This document shows, piece by piece, positions 15,734 to 24,067 of a stretch of 40,467 nt of DNA. A model generated the notes under the pieces. That model ran no database searches. It was not told where the DNA came from and saw only the letters and a list, made by a program, of their open reading frames with translations. The DNA comes from Gammaproteobacteria bacterium. GTDB lineage: Bacteria > Pseudomonadota > Gammaproteobacteria > Steroidobacterales > GCA-2729495. Each line of letters begins with the position of its first letter. The first letter of the stretch is position 1. The translations under genes and the position numbers were made by a program. The stretch is from contig JAJRUG010000078.1 of assembly GCA_024277915.1 (NCBI GenBank), forward strand, positions 1 to 40,467, in the 5' to 3' direction.

Positions 15734-18436
15734 GTGCGCCTCATCCCAGTTCAATCCGCTGCCCAGATCTACTTTGAGCGGCACTCTTAAATTAGCTGCA
15801 TCAGTCATCAGGGCTGCTACCTGATTTTTTACGGTTTCCAGAGCATCCTGACGGACTTCCAGAACCAGTTCATCGTGTACCTGCATGATAATGTCTGCCG
15901 CGGTTCCACTTTCTGCCAGCCACGCATCTACATTGATCATTGCTTGTTTGATAATGTCGGCGGCAGTGCCCTGCATCGGTGCATTGATTGCAGCTCGTTC
16001 TGCGTACTGGCGTCGCTGTGCCTGTCGAGCAGTGATATCGGGCAAATAGAGACGACGCCCCAGGACAGTTTCAACGAAGCCCTGTTTTTTGGCCTGCTGC
16101 CGCGTTTGCTCCATATAGTGAGCAACACCGGGGTAACGGGCGAAGTACTGGTCGATGTAAGCCTGGGCTTCGTCTCTCCGGACATTGAGCTGGCGGGCGA
16201 GGCCGAAGGCGGACATGCCGTAAATTAACCCGAAGTTGATTGCTTTGGCTGACCGCCTCTGGTCGGTTGTGACATCACCAACCGGGACTTCAAATACTTC
16301 AGCAGCGGTTGCCTGGTGAATGTCCTGGTCTGCTGCGAAAGCGTGTAACAAGCCTTCATCTCCTGACAGGTGCGCCATAATGCGTAGTTCGATTTGTGAA
16401 TAGTCGGCTGCCAGCAGAACATAACCTTCCCCGGCGATGAACGCCTGGCGGATTCTGCGTCCCATTTCATTGCGTATCGGGATGTTCTGCAAATTCGGGT
16501 CTGACGATGACAGGCGCCCGGTAGCGGCGACTGCCTGATGATAAGAAGTATGAATGCGGCCGGTTTTCCGGGAGATCTGCCTGGGCAGCTTATCCGTGTA
16601 GGTCGACTTCAATTTGCTCAGACTGCGATAGTCGAGGATTAACTGCGGTAACGCATAGTCGCTGGCCAGTTCCTGCAATACATCTTCTGCAGTCGATGGC
16701 TGGCCTTTTGGTGTTTTGCGAATCACGGGCAGTTCGAGTTGCTCGAAAAGAATGGCCTGCAACTGTTTTGGTGAGCCCAGGTTGAATGGCCCACCTGCTT
16801 CCTGGTGGGCTTTTTCCTCCAGTACCGCCATTTTTTCGGCAAACTCGATGCTCAGTTTGCCAAGCAGTTGCTCATCCACCAGCACGCCGCGATGCTCGAT
16901 TTTCTCAAGTACCGAGACCAAAGGCTGCTCTATATTGGTATAGAGTTTTTCCAGCGCTTCGATGCCCTGGATTTGTGGCCATAATTTCTCGTGCAGGCTG
17001 AGACAGATGTCGGCGTCTTCTGCTGCGTATGGCGCCGCCTGCTCTAACGGCACTTCGTCAAAACAGATTTGTTTGGCGCCTTTCCCGGCAACATCTTCGT
17101 AGTGAATGGTTTCTACGCCGAGATGTTTACGGGCGACCGAGTCGAGATCATGCCGTGAGGCTGTGCTGTTCAGAACATAGGACTCCAGCATGGTGTCATA
17201 GCGCATGCCGGCGAGCGTGATACCGTAGTTCCGCAGGACATGGGCGTCATATTTAAGGTGATGCCCCACCTTGGCCTGTGCAGGGTCTTCCAGCCATGGC
17301 TTCAGCGCTGCGAGTACTTCGTCCCGGGAAAGTTGCTTGATCGGGTCCTTGTGTGCGACCGGCAGATAGGCAGCCTCGCCGGGGGTTACTGAAAATGACA
17401 GTCCAACCAGCTCCGCTTCCATATACCGGAGACTGGTAGTTTCGGTATCAAACGCTACCAGCTCCGCTTTGGTGATCCGCTCCAGCCAGTGGTCGAATTC
17501 TGACCGGGTAAGAATAGTGGTGTAGTCACCTTTCGATTGCACCGGTGCGCTGTCTTCCGAACCTGCAGCAGCAGCGGTCACTTCGCTATCGTCCGCTGTT
17601 AAGGTTTTCAGCAGGTTGCGCAGTTCCAGATCCTGATACAGGGTTTTCAGGCGACGGGTATCCGGCTTCCTGGCGACCAGTTCCCGGGGCTCGATATCCA
17701 GCTCGACCGAGCAGTCAATTGTGGCCAGTTTACCGGACATATCCAGCTGGTCGAAACTGGCCCGGAGACTCTCCCCGACTTTTCCCTTGATGGCATCTGC
17801 ATTGGCTTTGATATTCTCGACGCTGCCATATTCCTGCAACCACTTTGCCGCGGTCTTGGGCCCTACCTTCGGGACACCGGGAATGTTATCCGAGCTATCC
17901 CCGACCAGGGCAAGATAATCAATCATTTGCTCCGGGGTGACGCCGAATTTTTCCTTCACGCCGGTAGCATCCATGGTTCGGTTTTTCATCGTATCCATCA
18001 GCGTGATGGAATCGGTGACCAGTTGCGCCATGTCTTTGTCACCGGTTGAAATGATTGTTCTGATTCCGGCGTCACTTGCCCGGGTAGCGAGCGTACCGAT
18101 GACATCATCGGCTTCTACTCCGGGTATTCTCAGCAGCGGTAGCCCCATCGCTTCTATTGCTTCGAGCAGCGGGCCTACCTGCTGCCTCAGTTCATGGGGC
18201 ATCGGCGGGCGGTTGGCTTTGTATTCTGCGAACAGTTCATCGCGAAAGGTTTTCCCCTTGGCATCCATGATCACTGCAAATAATTCGTACTGATTATCAC
18301 GCTGCAGCTTTTGCAGCATGTTCAGCACACCGACAATTGCACCGGTGGGCTGTCCGCTGGCGGTCGTTAACGGGGGCAGCGCGTGGAAGGCACGATAAAG
18401 ATAGGATGAACCATCTACCAGCATCAGATCAGGCAT
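15731..18436 (-). CDS. polA: DNA polymerase I
   Basis: The product is 901 aa, slightly under the E. coli length. The 5'-3' exonuclease domain lies at about residues 1-290 (LVDGSSYLYRAFHAL, then the GVEADDVIGTLA and TGDKDMAQL motifs). A proofreading domain is at about residues 310-500 and keeps its acidic residues (AFDTETTSL, YDAHVL, YAAEDAD). The polymerase domain follows with motif A DYSQIELR, motif B RRSAKAINFGLIYG and motif C VHDELVLEV. All three activities therefore appear intact. The C-terminal codons abut a truncated palindromic repeat. Upstream lie lptM and the arginine operon on the same strand. Confidence 0.96.
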   Translation of the reverse strand: MPDLMLVDGSSYLYRAFHALPPLTTASGQPTGAIVGVLNMLQKLQRDNQYELFAVIMDAKGKTFRDELFAEYKANRPPMPHELRQQVGPLLEAIEAMGLPLLRIPGVEADDVIGTLATRASDAGIRTIISTGDKDMAQLVTDSITLMDTMKNRTMDATGVKEKFGVTPEQMIDYLALVGDSSDNIPGVPKVGPKTAAKWLQEYGSVENIKANADAIKGKVGESLRASFDQLDMSGKLATIDCSVELDIEPRELVARKPDTRRLKTLYQDLELRNLLKTLTADDSEVTAAAAGSEDSAPVQSKGDYTTILTRSEFDHWLERITKAELVAFDTETTSLRYMEAELVGLSFSVTPGEAAYLPVAHKDPIKQLSRDEVLAALKPWLEDPAQAKVGHHLKYDAHVLRNYGITLAGMRYDTMLESYVLNSTASRHDLDSVARKHLGVETIHYEDVAGKGAKQICFDEVPLEQAAPYAAEDADICLSLHEKLWPQIQGIEALEKLYTNIEQPLVSVLEKIEHRGVLVDEQLLGKLSIEFAEKMAVLEEKAHQEAGGPFNLGSPKQLQAILFEQLELPVIRKTPKGQPSTAEDVLQELASDYALPQLILDYRSLSKLKSTYTDKLPRQISRKTGRIHTSYHQAVAATGRLSSSDPNLQNIPIRNEMGRRIRQAFIAGEGYVLLAADYSQIELRIMAHLSGDEGLLHAFAADQDIHQATAAEVFEVPVGDVTTDQRRSAKAINFGLIYGMSAFGLARQLNVRRDEAQAYIDQYFARYPGVAHYMEQTRQQAKKQGFVETVLGRRLYLPDITARQAQRRQYAERAAINAPMQGTAADIIKQAMINVDAWLAESGTAADIIMQVHDELVLEVRQDALETVKNQVAALMTDAANLRVPLKVDLGSGLNWDEAH

Positions 18437-18450
18437 GGTTGGTTTTCTTC

Positions 18451-18663
18451 TTAATATGGAGGGACAGAGCCGGATTCACGTGTAGCAGAATCGCCTTCAT
18501 CTTCAGTTTGTTCTGGCAGTGGTAAAGTAGCACCATCAACCCCGGGCTCATCGTCTGGAAGGTACAGGTCTCCATTGAGCCCGCATGCTGAGGTCAGCAG
18601 CAGCAGGCCAACCAGTCCGGAAACCGGCAACCGTGAAGCGCAATTTTTCCAGCCACGGATCAT
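18451..18663 (-). CDS. lptM: small LptM (YifL-like) lipoprotein
   Basis: The product is 70 aa. A lipoprotein signal ends in TSAC and is followed at once by GLNGDLYLPDD, the CG-x-x-G-x-L-Y-x-P pattern of LptM, which assists disulfide maturation of the LPS transporter LptD at the outer membrane. The tail is acidic. Starts at 18675 and 18663 are both possible; I use 18663, which lies just after the argH stop and gives a normal-length signal. In many relatives this gene sits between argH and lysA; here lysA is missing and polA follows. Confidence 0.75.
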   Translation of the reverse strand: MIRGWKNCASRLPVSGLVGLLLLTSACGLNGDLYLPDDEPGVDGATLPLPEQTEDEGDSATRESGSVPPY

Positions 18664-18667
18664 CAAC

Positions 18668-19861
18668 TCATTCATCCTCATTTTGAAATTCTTTGGCAAT
18701 CCGCCGATAGGCATCCCGGAAACTGATGCCTTCTTCCAGAACAATTCGATTAGCATGACCGGCTGCATAGATCGAAGGGTTCATTTCGATATTATCAGGA
18801 ACAAACTCCAACCCGTCGACCAGGTGACACATGACATCACAGGAACTGCCAGCCAGATCAATCGCCCGGAACAACGGTGCTTTGATGCGCTGCAGATCCC
18901 GTTGGTAACCTGACCCGAGTTTCGCGGGCAAGTTCATGATTTCCTGCAAGCTGGCCTGTAGCGTGCAGCCGGCGCCACGTACCAGCTCGAGAACATCGGG
19001 GTTTCGCTTCTGCGGCATGATAGAAGAACCGGTTGTCATTGATGCCGGCAGTGTGATGAAGGCAAACTCCTGTGTGTAGAACATCAGCAGGTCCGCAGCC
19101 AGCCTGCCCAGATCCTGAGTCAGCAGACATAGCTCAAATACCAGCCCGGCTTCTGCCTTGCCTCTGGCGAGCTGCACAGCGGTGACCGGAGTATGGGTCT
19201 GCTCAAAACCGAGTTCCAGACGCGTTGCCTCACGGTCGATGGGCAGGCCGGGTACTCCGTAACCTGCTGCGCTGCCGAGCGGGTTTTTGCTGATGCGCCG
19301 CGTGGCTGCATCGATGCCCTCTGCATCATCACGAAGCTCGGAAACAAAGGCATCTGCCCACAGTAATACCGAGCTGGGCATGGCTTGCTGCATGTGCGTG
19401 TAACCGGGCAGCTGTGTATCTGCTTCGCGCTCAGCCAGCGCCTCGAGTGCATTTGCCAGGCGCTCGGCAGATGTTGCAAGCATGTCCGCGGCATCGAGTA
19501 AATACAGGCGTAATGCTGCCAGTACCTGGTCATTGCGACTGCGGCCCAGATGAATTCGCTTGCCGGGTTCACCGATCAGGGCGGTCAGGCGTTGCTCCAG
19601 AGCAGTGTGAACATCTTCATCTTCCAGGCTGATCCGCCATGCCCCGGCTTCATGCTCCTTCGCCAGTTGTTTCAGCCCTGTTGAAATGGCAACAAAGTTC
19701 TCCTCGCTGAGCAGCTGTTGCTGATGGAGCATGTTCGCATGCGCGATTGATGCCCGGACATCGTAGGGAACCAGGCGCTCATCGAGCAGGTGATCTTCAC
19801 CCGCCGTGTAGCGCAGCACACGTTCATCAAGCGGTTCACCCTTGTCCCAAAGACGCTTCAT
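18668..19861 (-). CDS. argH: argininosuccinate lyase, short C-terminus
   Basis: The product is 397 aa. It splits argininosuccinate to arginine and fumarate, the last step of the pathway. Conserved parts are intact: the EDEDVH and LGRSRNDQV motifs, GYTHMQQAMP, and the signature loop GSSIMPQKRNPD with the catalytic Ser. The protein stops soon after the start of the C-terminal region (SFRDAYRRIAKEF), roughly 50-60 residues short of usual ArgH (about 430-460 aa). The missing part belongs to the C-terminal helical domain, not to the active site. It follows argB after 5 bp. Confidence 0.9.
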   Translation of the reverse strand: MKRLWDKGEPLDERVLRYTAGEDHLLDERLVPYDVRASIAHANMLHQQQLLSEENFVAISTGLKQLAKEHEAGAWRISLEDEDVHTALEQRLTALIGEPGKRIHLGRSRNDQVLAALRLYLLDAADMLATSAERLANALEALAEREADTQLPGYTHMQQAMPSSVLLWADAFVSELRDDAEGIDAATRRISKNPLGSAAGYGVPGLPIDREATRLELGFEQTHTPVTAVQLARGKAEAGLVFELCLLTQDLGRLAADLLMFYTQEFAFITLPASMTTGSSIMPQKRNPDVLELVRGAGCTLQASLQEIMNLPAKLGSGYQRDLQRIKAPLFRAIDLAGSSCDVMCHLVDGLEFVPDNIEMNPSIYAAGHANRIVLEEGISFRDAYRRIAKEFQNEDE

Positions 19862-19866
19862 GTGAT

Positions 19867-20793
19867 CTAGCCTGTTGACTGCTCGGCATCGGATAGCGAA
19901 TCGATGCTGTTCACAACCAGAGTGCCTGTTCCTTCATTGGTAAAAATCTCCAGCAGCAAACTATCGGGAATGAGGTAGGAAATAATATGTACTCTGGGTA
20001 CTTTGCCTTTGATTGCAGTTTCTATCGCTGTAGCTTTTGGCAGCATGCCATCGGCCAGCGAACCGTTTTCCCTTAATCGCTGCAGTCCGGCAAGGTCAAT
20101 ATAGGACACCAGCGAGCCAGGGTCATTCCTGTCTTCAAGTATACCGGCTGCACCGGTCGCCAGAAGCAACTTGCTTGCGCCAAGTTCGGCAGCCAGTGCC
20201 GCAGCGACCGTATCTGCATTAATATTGAGCAGAGTACCATCAGAATCTGCAGACAGCGGGCTGATCACCGGCATCAGGCCGCTTTCCAGTTGGGTATGCA
20301 GGATATTCACATCGACAGATTCGATGTCGCCGACAAAACCGTAGTCCACCGGATCGCCGTCAATTTGTGGTACTGGTGGTCGTCTGTGCGCCTTGATCAA
20401 TCCGGCATCAACACCCGAAATGCCGACCGCAGGAACATCCAGCTCCCGACAGACGGCCAGAATCTGTGTGTTGATCTGACCATTCAAAACCATCGTGGCA
20501 ACTTCAAGGTTTTTCTCTCCGGTCACCCGTCGCCCGTCAACAAACTCCGTCGGCACACCCATTGATTCGGCAAGCTGCGTGGACTGCGGCCCACCGCCGT
20601 GCACCAGCACGACTCGAATTCCAACCTGGTGCAATATGGCGACCTGTTCCAGCAGCGCGCGGGTTGATTCGGCCCTGGTGAATACCTCACCGCCCGCTTT
20701 CAGAACGAAGGTTTTTTTCTTGAACATTCGCACGTAGGGCGCTGCATGTTTCAGTGCCGCAACGACGATGTCTCTGTCTTGTGTGGTGTCCAT
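19867..20793 (-). CDS. argB: acetylglutamate kinase (N-acylglutamate kinase)
   Basis: The product is 308 aa of the amino-acid kinase family: FVLKAGGEV at the N-terminus, the VLVHGGGPQ motif, GRRVTG, LNGQINTQ and NINADTVAAALAAELGA near the C-terminus. It phosphorylates N-acetylglutamate (or another N-acyl form). It carries no fused GNAT acetyltransferase domain, unlike the ArgB of xanthomonads that share the acyl-ornithine route, so the enzyme acylating glutamate must be encoded elsewhere or by another gene of this operon. It lies 2 bp after the carbamoyltransferase gene. Confidence 0.92.
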   Translation of the reverse strand: MDTTQDRDIVVAALKHAAPYVRMFKKKTFVLKAGGEVFTRAESTRALLEQVAILHQVGIRVVLVHGGGPQSTQLAESMGVPTEFVDGRRVTGEKNLEVATMVLNGQINTQILAVCRELDVPAVGISGVDAGLIKAHRRPPVPQIDGDPVDYGFVGDIESVDVNILHTQLESGLMPVISPLSADSDGTLLNINADTVAAALAAELGASKLLLATGAAGILEDRNDPGSLVSYIDLAGLQRLRENGSLADGMLPKATAIETAIKGKVPRVHIISYLIPDSLLLEIFTNEGTGTLVVNSIDSLSDAEQSTG

Positions 20794-20795
20794 TA

Positions 20796-21803
20796 TTATT
20801 CACCCGATCCCAGCATATGATAGAGCACAGCCATCTGCGCATACATGCGGTTTTGTGCCTCCTGGATAACAACACTGCGCGGCCCGTCCAGTACCCGGTC
20901 GCTGACCACCACACCGCGCCTGACCGGCAGGCAATGCATGAAGCGGCAGTCCCGATCCGCTGTTTCAAACCACGGGTCATCAATACACCAGTCTTCCAGG
21001 CCGGTGCGAAGTTTCTGATCGCCGATCCGGTCACCATAGTGGCGGGTTGATGACCAGGACTTGGCGTAGATAACATGAGCGCCTTCAAGTGCCTGTTGAC
21101 GATCATCAGTCTCGGTCACGGACCCGCCTGATCGGGCAGCAGCAGCTTTGGCCTTTTCCATGATTGGCGCTGGTAATTCAAAGCCGTCAGGTCGCAGCAC
21201 AGTGACATCCATGCCCCGCATGGCTGCCATATGAACGGTGGCGGACGGCACGGCAAGTGGCAGAGCACGCGGGTGATATGCCCAGCTCAAAACGAATTTG
21301 CCACTTTGTGAGGGGATAGCCAGGTCGTCCATGGTTTTCCAGTCTGCCAGGCTTTGACAGGGATGGTTGATAGCTGACTCCATGTTGATCAGCGGAGTTG
21401 AACACAGCGCACCAAGCCCTTTGTATTCAGTATCAGCAATATCTGTTTCGATATTGCGACGATCTGCGAAGGCACGAATCCCGATGGCATCGCCGTAGGA
21501 TGCAATCACCGGCACGGCTTCGCGGATATGCTCGGCGGCTTCTCCGTCCATCACAATGCCCGGGCGGGTTTCAAGCCCGTGAATCGACATATCCGGTGAG
21601 ATCACAAATGTATTGCCACCCAGCCTCGCCATACCCGCCTGGAATGAAGCCAGCGTGCGCAGTGAAGGGCTGAGGAATAATAACGAGAGCACTTTGCCCT
21701 CAAGAGCCCGGGGCTCCGGATGCTTTTGCAGTCTGCCGGCGGTAGCCAGCAGCTTGTCCACCTGTTCAGCACCGCAATCAGCCAGATCATAAAATTGTTG
21801 CAT
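20796..21803 (-). CDS. argF': N-acyl-ornithine carbamoyltransferase (acetyl or succinyl type)
   Basis: The product is 335 aa. Carbamoyl-phosphate motif SLRTLASF and HPCQSLAD mark a transcarbamylase. Several features match the AOTCase/SOTCase branch rather than normal ornithine carbamoyltransferase: VMDGEAAEHI, INMESAINHPCQ, and the C-terminal HCLPVRRGVVVSD in place of HCLPA. Within MDG-x-x-x-EH, the third position decides substrate in this branch (Glu92 in Xanthomonas AOTCase, Pro90 in Bacteroides SOTCase). Here it is Ala90, so acetyl versus succinyl cannot be assigned. It would carbamoylate an N-acylated ornithine, so a later deacylase is required. Confidence 0.88.
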   Translation of the reverse strand: MQQFYDLADCGAEQVDKLLATAGRLQKHPEPRALEGKVLSLLFLSPSLRTLASFQAGMARLGGNTFVISPDMSIHGLETRPGIVMDGEAAEHIREAVPVIASYGDAIGIRAFADRRNIETDIADTEYKGLGALCSTPLINMESAINHPCQSLADWKTMDDLAIPSQSGKFVLSWAYHPRALPLAVPSATVHMAAMRGMDVTVLRPDGFELPAPIMEKAKAAAARSGGSVTETDDRQQALEGAHVIYAKSWSSTRHYGDRIGDQKLRTGLEDWCIDDPWFETADRDCRFMHCLPVRRGVVVSDRVLDGPRSVVIQEAQNRMYAQMAVLYHMLGSGE

Positions 21804-21824
21804 TATCTTTCTCTCACTACTACT

Positions 21825-23012
21825 TCAGGTTTCCGGCAATGACGCAAGTGCGGCAGCCAGTTGGTCGACATGATGAGCTGCCAGTATCAGTGGTGGCAGC
21901 AAGCGAATAACCTGCGGGTCGGCACTGGTACCTACCAGGATGTTTTTTTCCAGCAGTTCATCGCGCACTGTATTTGCAGGGCGGCGGCAACGTAAACCAA
22001 GCAATAGACCGGCACCCTGAATTGCTTCTACCGGGCCGGTGATGCATTTTTCCGTGATTTCTGTGGAACGTGCCCGCACATTTTCCAGCAGCTTGTCTTC
22101 GTGGATGACCTGAATCACTGTTTTGATCAGCGCGCAGGCCAGCGGGCCGCCACCAAAGGTGCTACCCAGATCGCCCGGTTTGATATTGCCGGCGATCTCG
22201 TCGGTGACCAGCATTGCGCTGCAAGGGAAACCTCCGCCCAATGCTTTGGCCGTGGTAAGAATATCCGGTGCCACAGTGTACAGGTCGGTTGCGAAGGGTT
22301 CGCCGCACCGGCCAATACCGCTTTGTACTTCATCGATGATCAACAGGGCACCGTTGCGCTTGCAAAGATCCGCTACGATTTGAACAAATCCGTGGTCAAG
22401 ATCAACTGCTCCGGCAATTCCCTGCACCAGCTCAAGGATGACAGCCGCTGTGTTGTTGTCGATGAGCTGCCGGGCGCTGTTGGCATCATCACGCTTCATA
22501 AAGGCTACATCAAAAGGTTTGGCGGGGAAGCCATACCATTTCGCCGACCCCCAGGTCACCGCACCGGCCGCCGCTGTCCGGCCATGAAAGCCCTGTTCGA
22601 TCGCAACCACCCGCCCTCGTCCCGTCAAACGGCATGCAAGTCGCAAGGCATTTTCGTTGGCTTCCGCACCACTATTACCGAAGAACACTCTATTCAGACC
22701 CTCGGGAGCGAACGCAGCCAGCGTATTTGCCGCCTGTGCACGAATATCTATAGCGACCGCATTGCTTTGAAAGAACAGGCTGCGTGCTTGCTGATTCAGT
22801 GCTTCGAGAATGGCCGGATGCGCGTAACCCAGGGAAGCAACTGCATGCCCGCCATAAAAATCGATAATTTGCCGGTCGCCACAGTCGAGCATGACACCCT
22901 GTGCGCTGACCGGCTCGATGGGCAGCTGGCCATAGACCTGCAACAGGTGCTGCGCTTCCGCTGCTTTGGCAGAGGTTTTCCCGGAGGTATCCATAGTTGG
23001 CATCGCAGTCAT
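21825..23012 (-). CDS. argD: acetylornithine aminotransferase (class III PLP aminotransferase)
   Basis: The product is 395 aa. It interconverts N-acylglutamate semialdehyde and N-acylornithine. The class III pattern is clear: FFGNSGAEANENALRLA, FHGRTAAAGAVT, LIIDEVQSGIGRCG (Asp contacting PLP) and the Schiff-base Lys in TTAKALGGGFP. The start overlaps the argC stop by 4 nt. A 321-codon open frame on the opposite strand inside it has no supporting features. Confidence 0.92.
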   Translation of the reverse strand: MTAMPTMDTSGKTSAKAAEAQHLLQVYGQLPIEPVSAQGVMLDCGDRQIIDFYGGHAVASLGYAHPAILEALNQQARSLFFQSNAVAIDIRAQAANTLAAFAPEGLNRVFFGNSGAEANENALRLACRLTGRGRVVAIEQGFHGRTAAAGAVTWGSAKWYGFPAKPFDVAFMKRDDANSARQLIDNNTAAVILELVQGIAGAVDLDHGFVQIVADLCKRNGALLIIDEVQSGIGRCGEPFATDLYTVAPDILTTAKALGGGFPCSAMLVTDEIAGNIKPGDLGSTFGGGPLACALIKTVIQVIHEDKLLENVRARSTEITEKCITGPVEAIQGAGLLLGLRCRRPANTVRDELLEKNILVGTSADPQVIRLLPPLILAAHHVDQLAAALASLPET

Positions 23013-24067
23013 ACCCAGGCGGCTCCGGGCGCGGTCAGCCCTGTTGTCTCTTTAAAACCCAGCTGACGATTCATCCACTGGATCGCCCCCCCGGCAGCAC
23101 CCTTGATCAGATTGTCGATCACCACCATGACCGCCACAGTGTCATCTGCTACGGCTGCCGAGAGGTGGCAATAGTTACTGCCGACTACATCCTTGATTCT
23201 CGGTGGCTGATCACAGACTGTCACGAACTCGGCATCTGCATAGAAATCTTTTAATCCGCTGACAATCCGGTCTGTAGAAATCCCGTCCTGCACAGTAGCC
23301 TGAATGGTCATCTGAATGCCACGCGCGAAAGGGCCGGAATGCGGCACAAAATGCAGCGCGGGTCGGGTACCGGTAATGGACTCACAGATATTCACCACCT
23401 CGGGACTGTGCCGATGGTTCAATGCTTTGTATGCATAGAGGTTGGAATGTCGTTCCGGGTGATGCGTTGTGCCGGCAGGCGAACGCCCGGAGCCGGAACT
23501 GCCCGTGATTCCCATCGCGTACAACGACGGCGTGACCAGGTTCAGTTTCAATAGCGGCACAATGCCCAGCAATAGTGCGGTTGCAAAGCAGCCGGGATGC
23601 CCCACATGGGATTTTGGAGTCTTGGCCAGATGTTCAGGCAGGGCGCAGACAAATTGATCCAGGAGTTCCGGAGCGCCATGTTGTTGGCTATACACTGATG
23701 CGTACTCGCCGGCATCTTGGTAGCGAAAGTCTGCCGATACATCGACGACGGTAATGGTCGTCCCGGATTTTTCTGCCCTGGTCATCAGCTCGGCGATTAA
23801 CCCGGCGCTGGCACCATGGGGCGCTGCCGAGAATACCGCAAGGGTGGGTGTATTCAGCAAATCGAAAATCTCCTGCCGGGAAAAAAAGCAGGTATCGCCG
23901 TAACAGTGTTGAAGGTTTGGAAAGGTATCGTGAATCTGCTTGCCCGCCCGGCTTTCTGACAGCACGCCGGCGACCGAGAGCAGCGGGTGCTGTGAAAGCA
24001 GTCGCAGCAATTCACCTGCAACATATCCGGTGCCGCCCAAAACAATTACGGGTGTCTTGTTCATCAT
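23009..24067 (-). CDS. argC: N-acetyl-gamma-glutamyl-phosphate reductase
   Basis: The product is 352 aa. The NADP-binding GGTGYVAGELLRLL starts the protein and the catalytic Cys lies in GHPGCFATALLL. ITGSSGSGRSPA and the FVPHSGPFARGIQ segment complete the ArgC pattern. It reduces N-acylglutamyl phosphate from ArgB to the semialdehyde used by ArgD. Its ATG overlaps the stop of the P-loop gene upstream by 4 nt. Confidence 0.93.
   Translation of the reverse strand: MMNKTPVIVLGGTGYVAGELLRLLSQHPLLSVAGVLSESRAGKQIHDTFPNLQHCYGDTCFFSRQEIFDLLNTPTLAVFSAAPHGASAGLIAELMTRAEKSGTTITVVDVSADFRYQDAGEYASVYSQQHGAPELLDQFVCALPEHLAKTPKSHVGHPGCFATALLLGIVPLLKLNLVTPSLYAMGITGSSGSGRSPAGTTHHPERHSNLYAYKALNHRHSPEVVNICESITGTRPALHFVPHSGPFARGIQMTIQATVQDGISTDRIVSGLKDFYADAEFVTVCDQPPRIKDVVGSNYCHLSAAVADDTVAVMVVIDNLIKGAAGGAIQWMNRQLGFKETTGLTAPGAAWV

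Noticed and set aside
22101-23066. A 321-codon open frame on the plus strand inside argD
   Set aside because: It is antisense to a fully conserved aminotransferase, has no recognisable domain, and its openness follows from the codon bias of argD.
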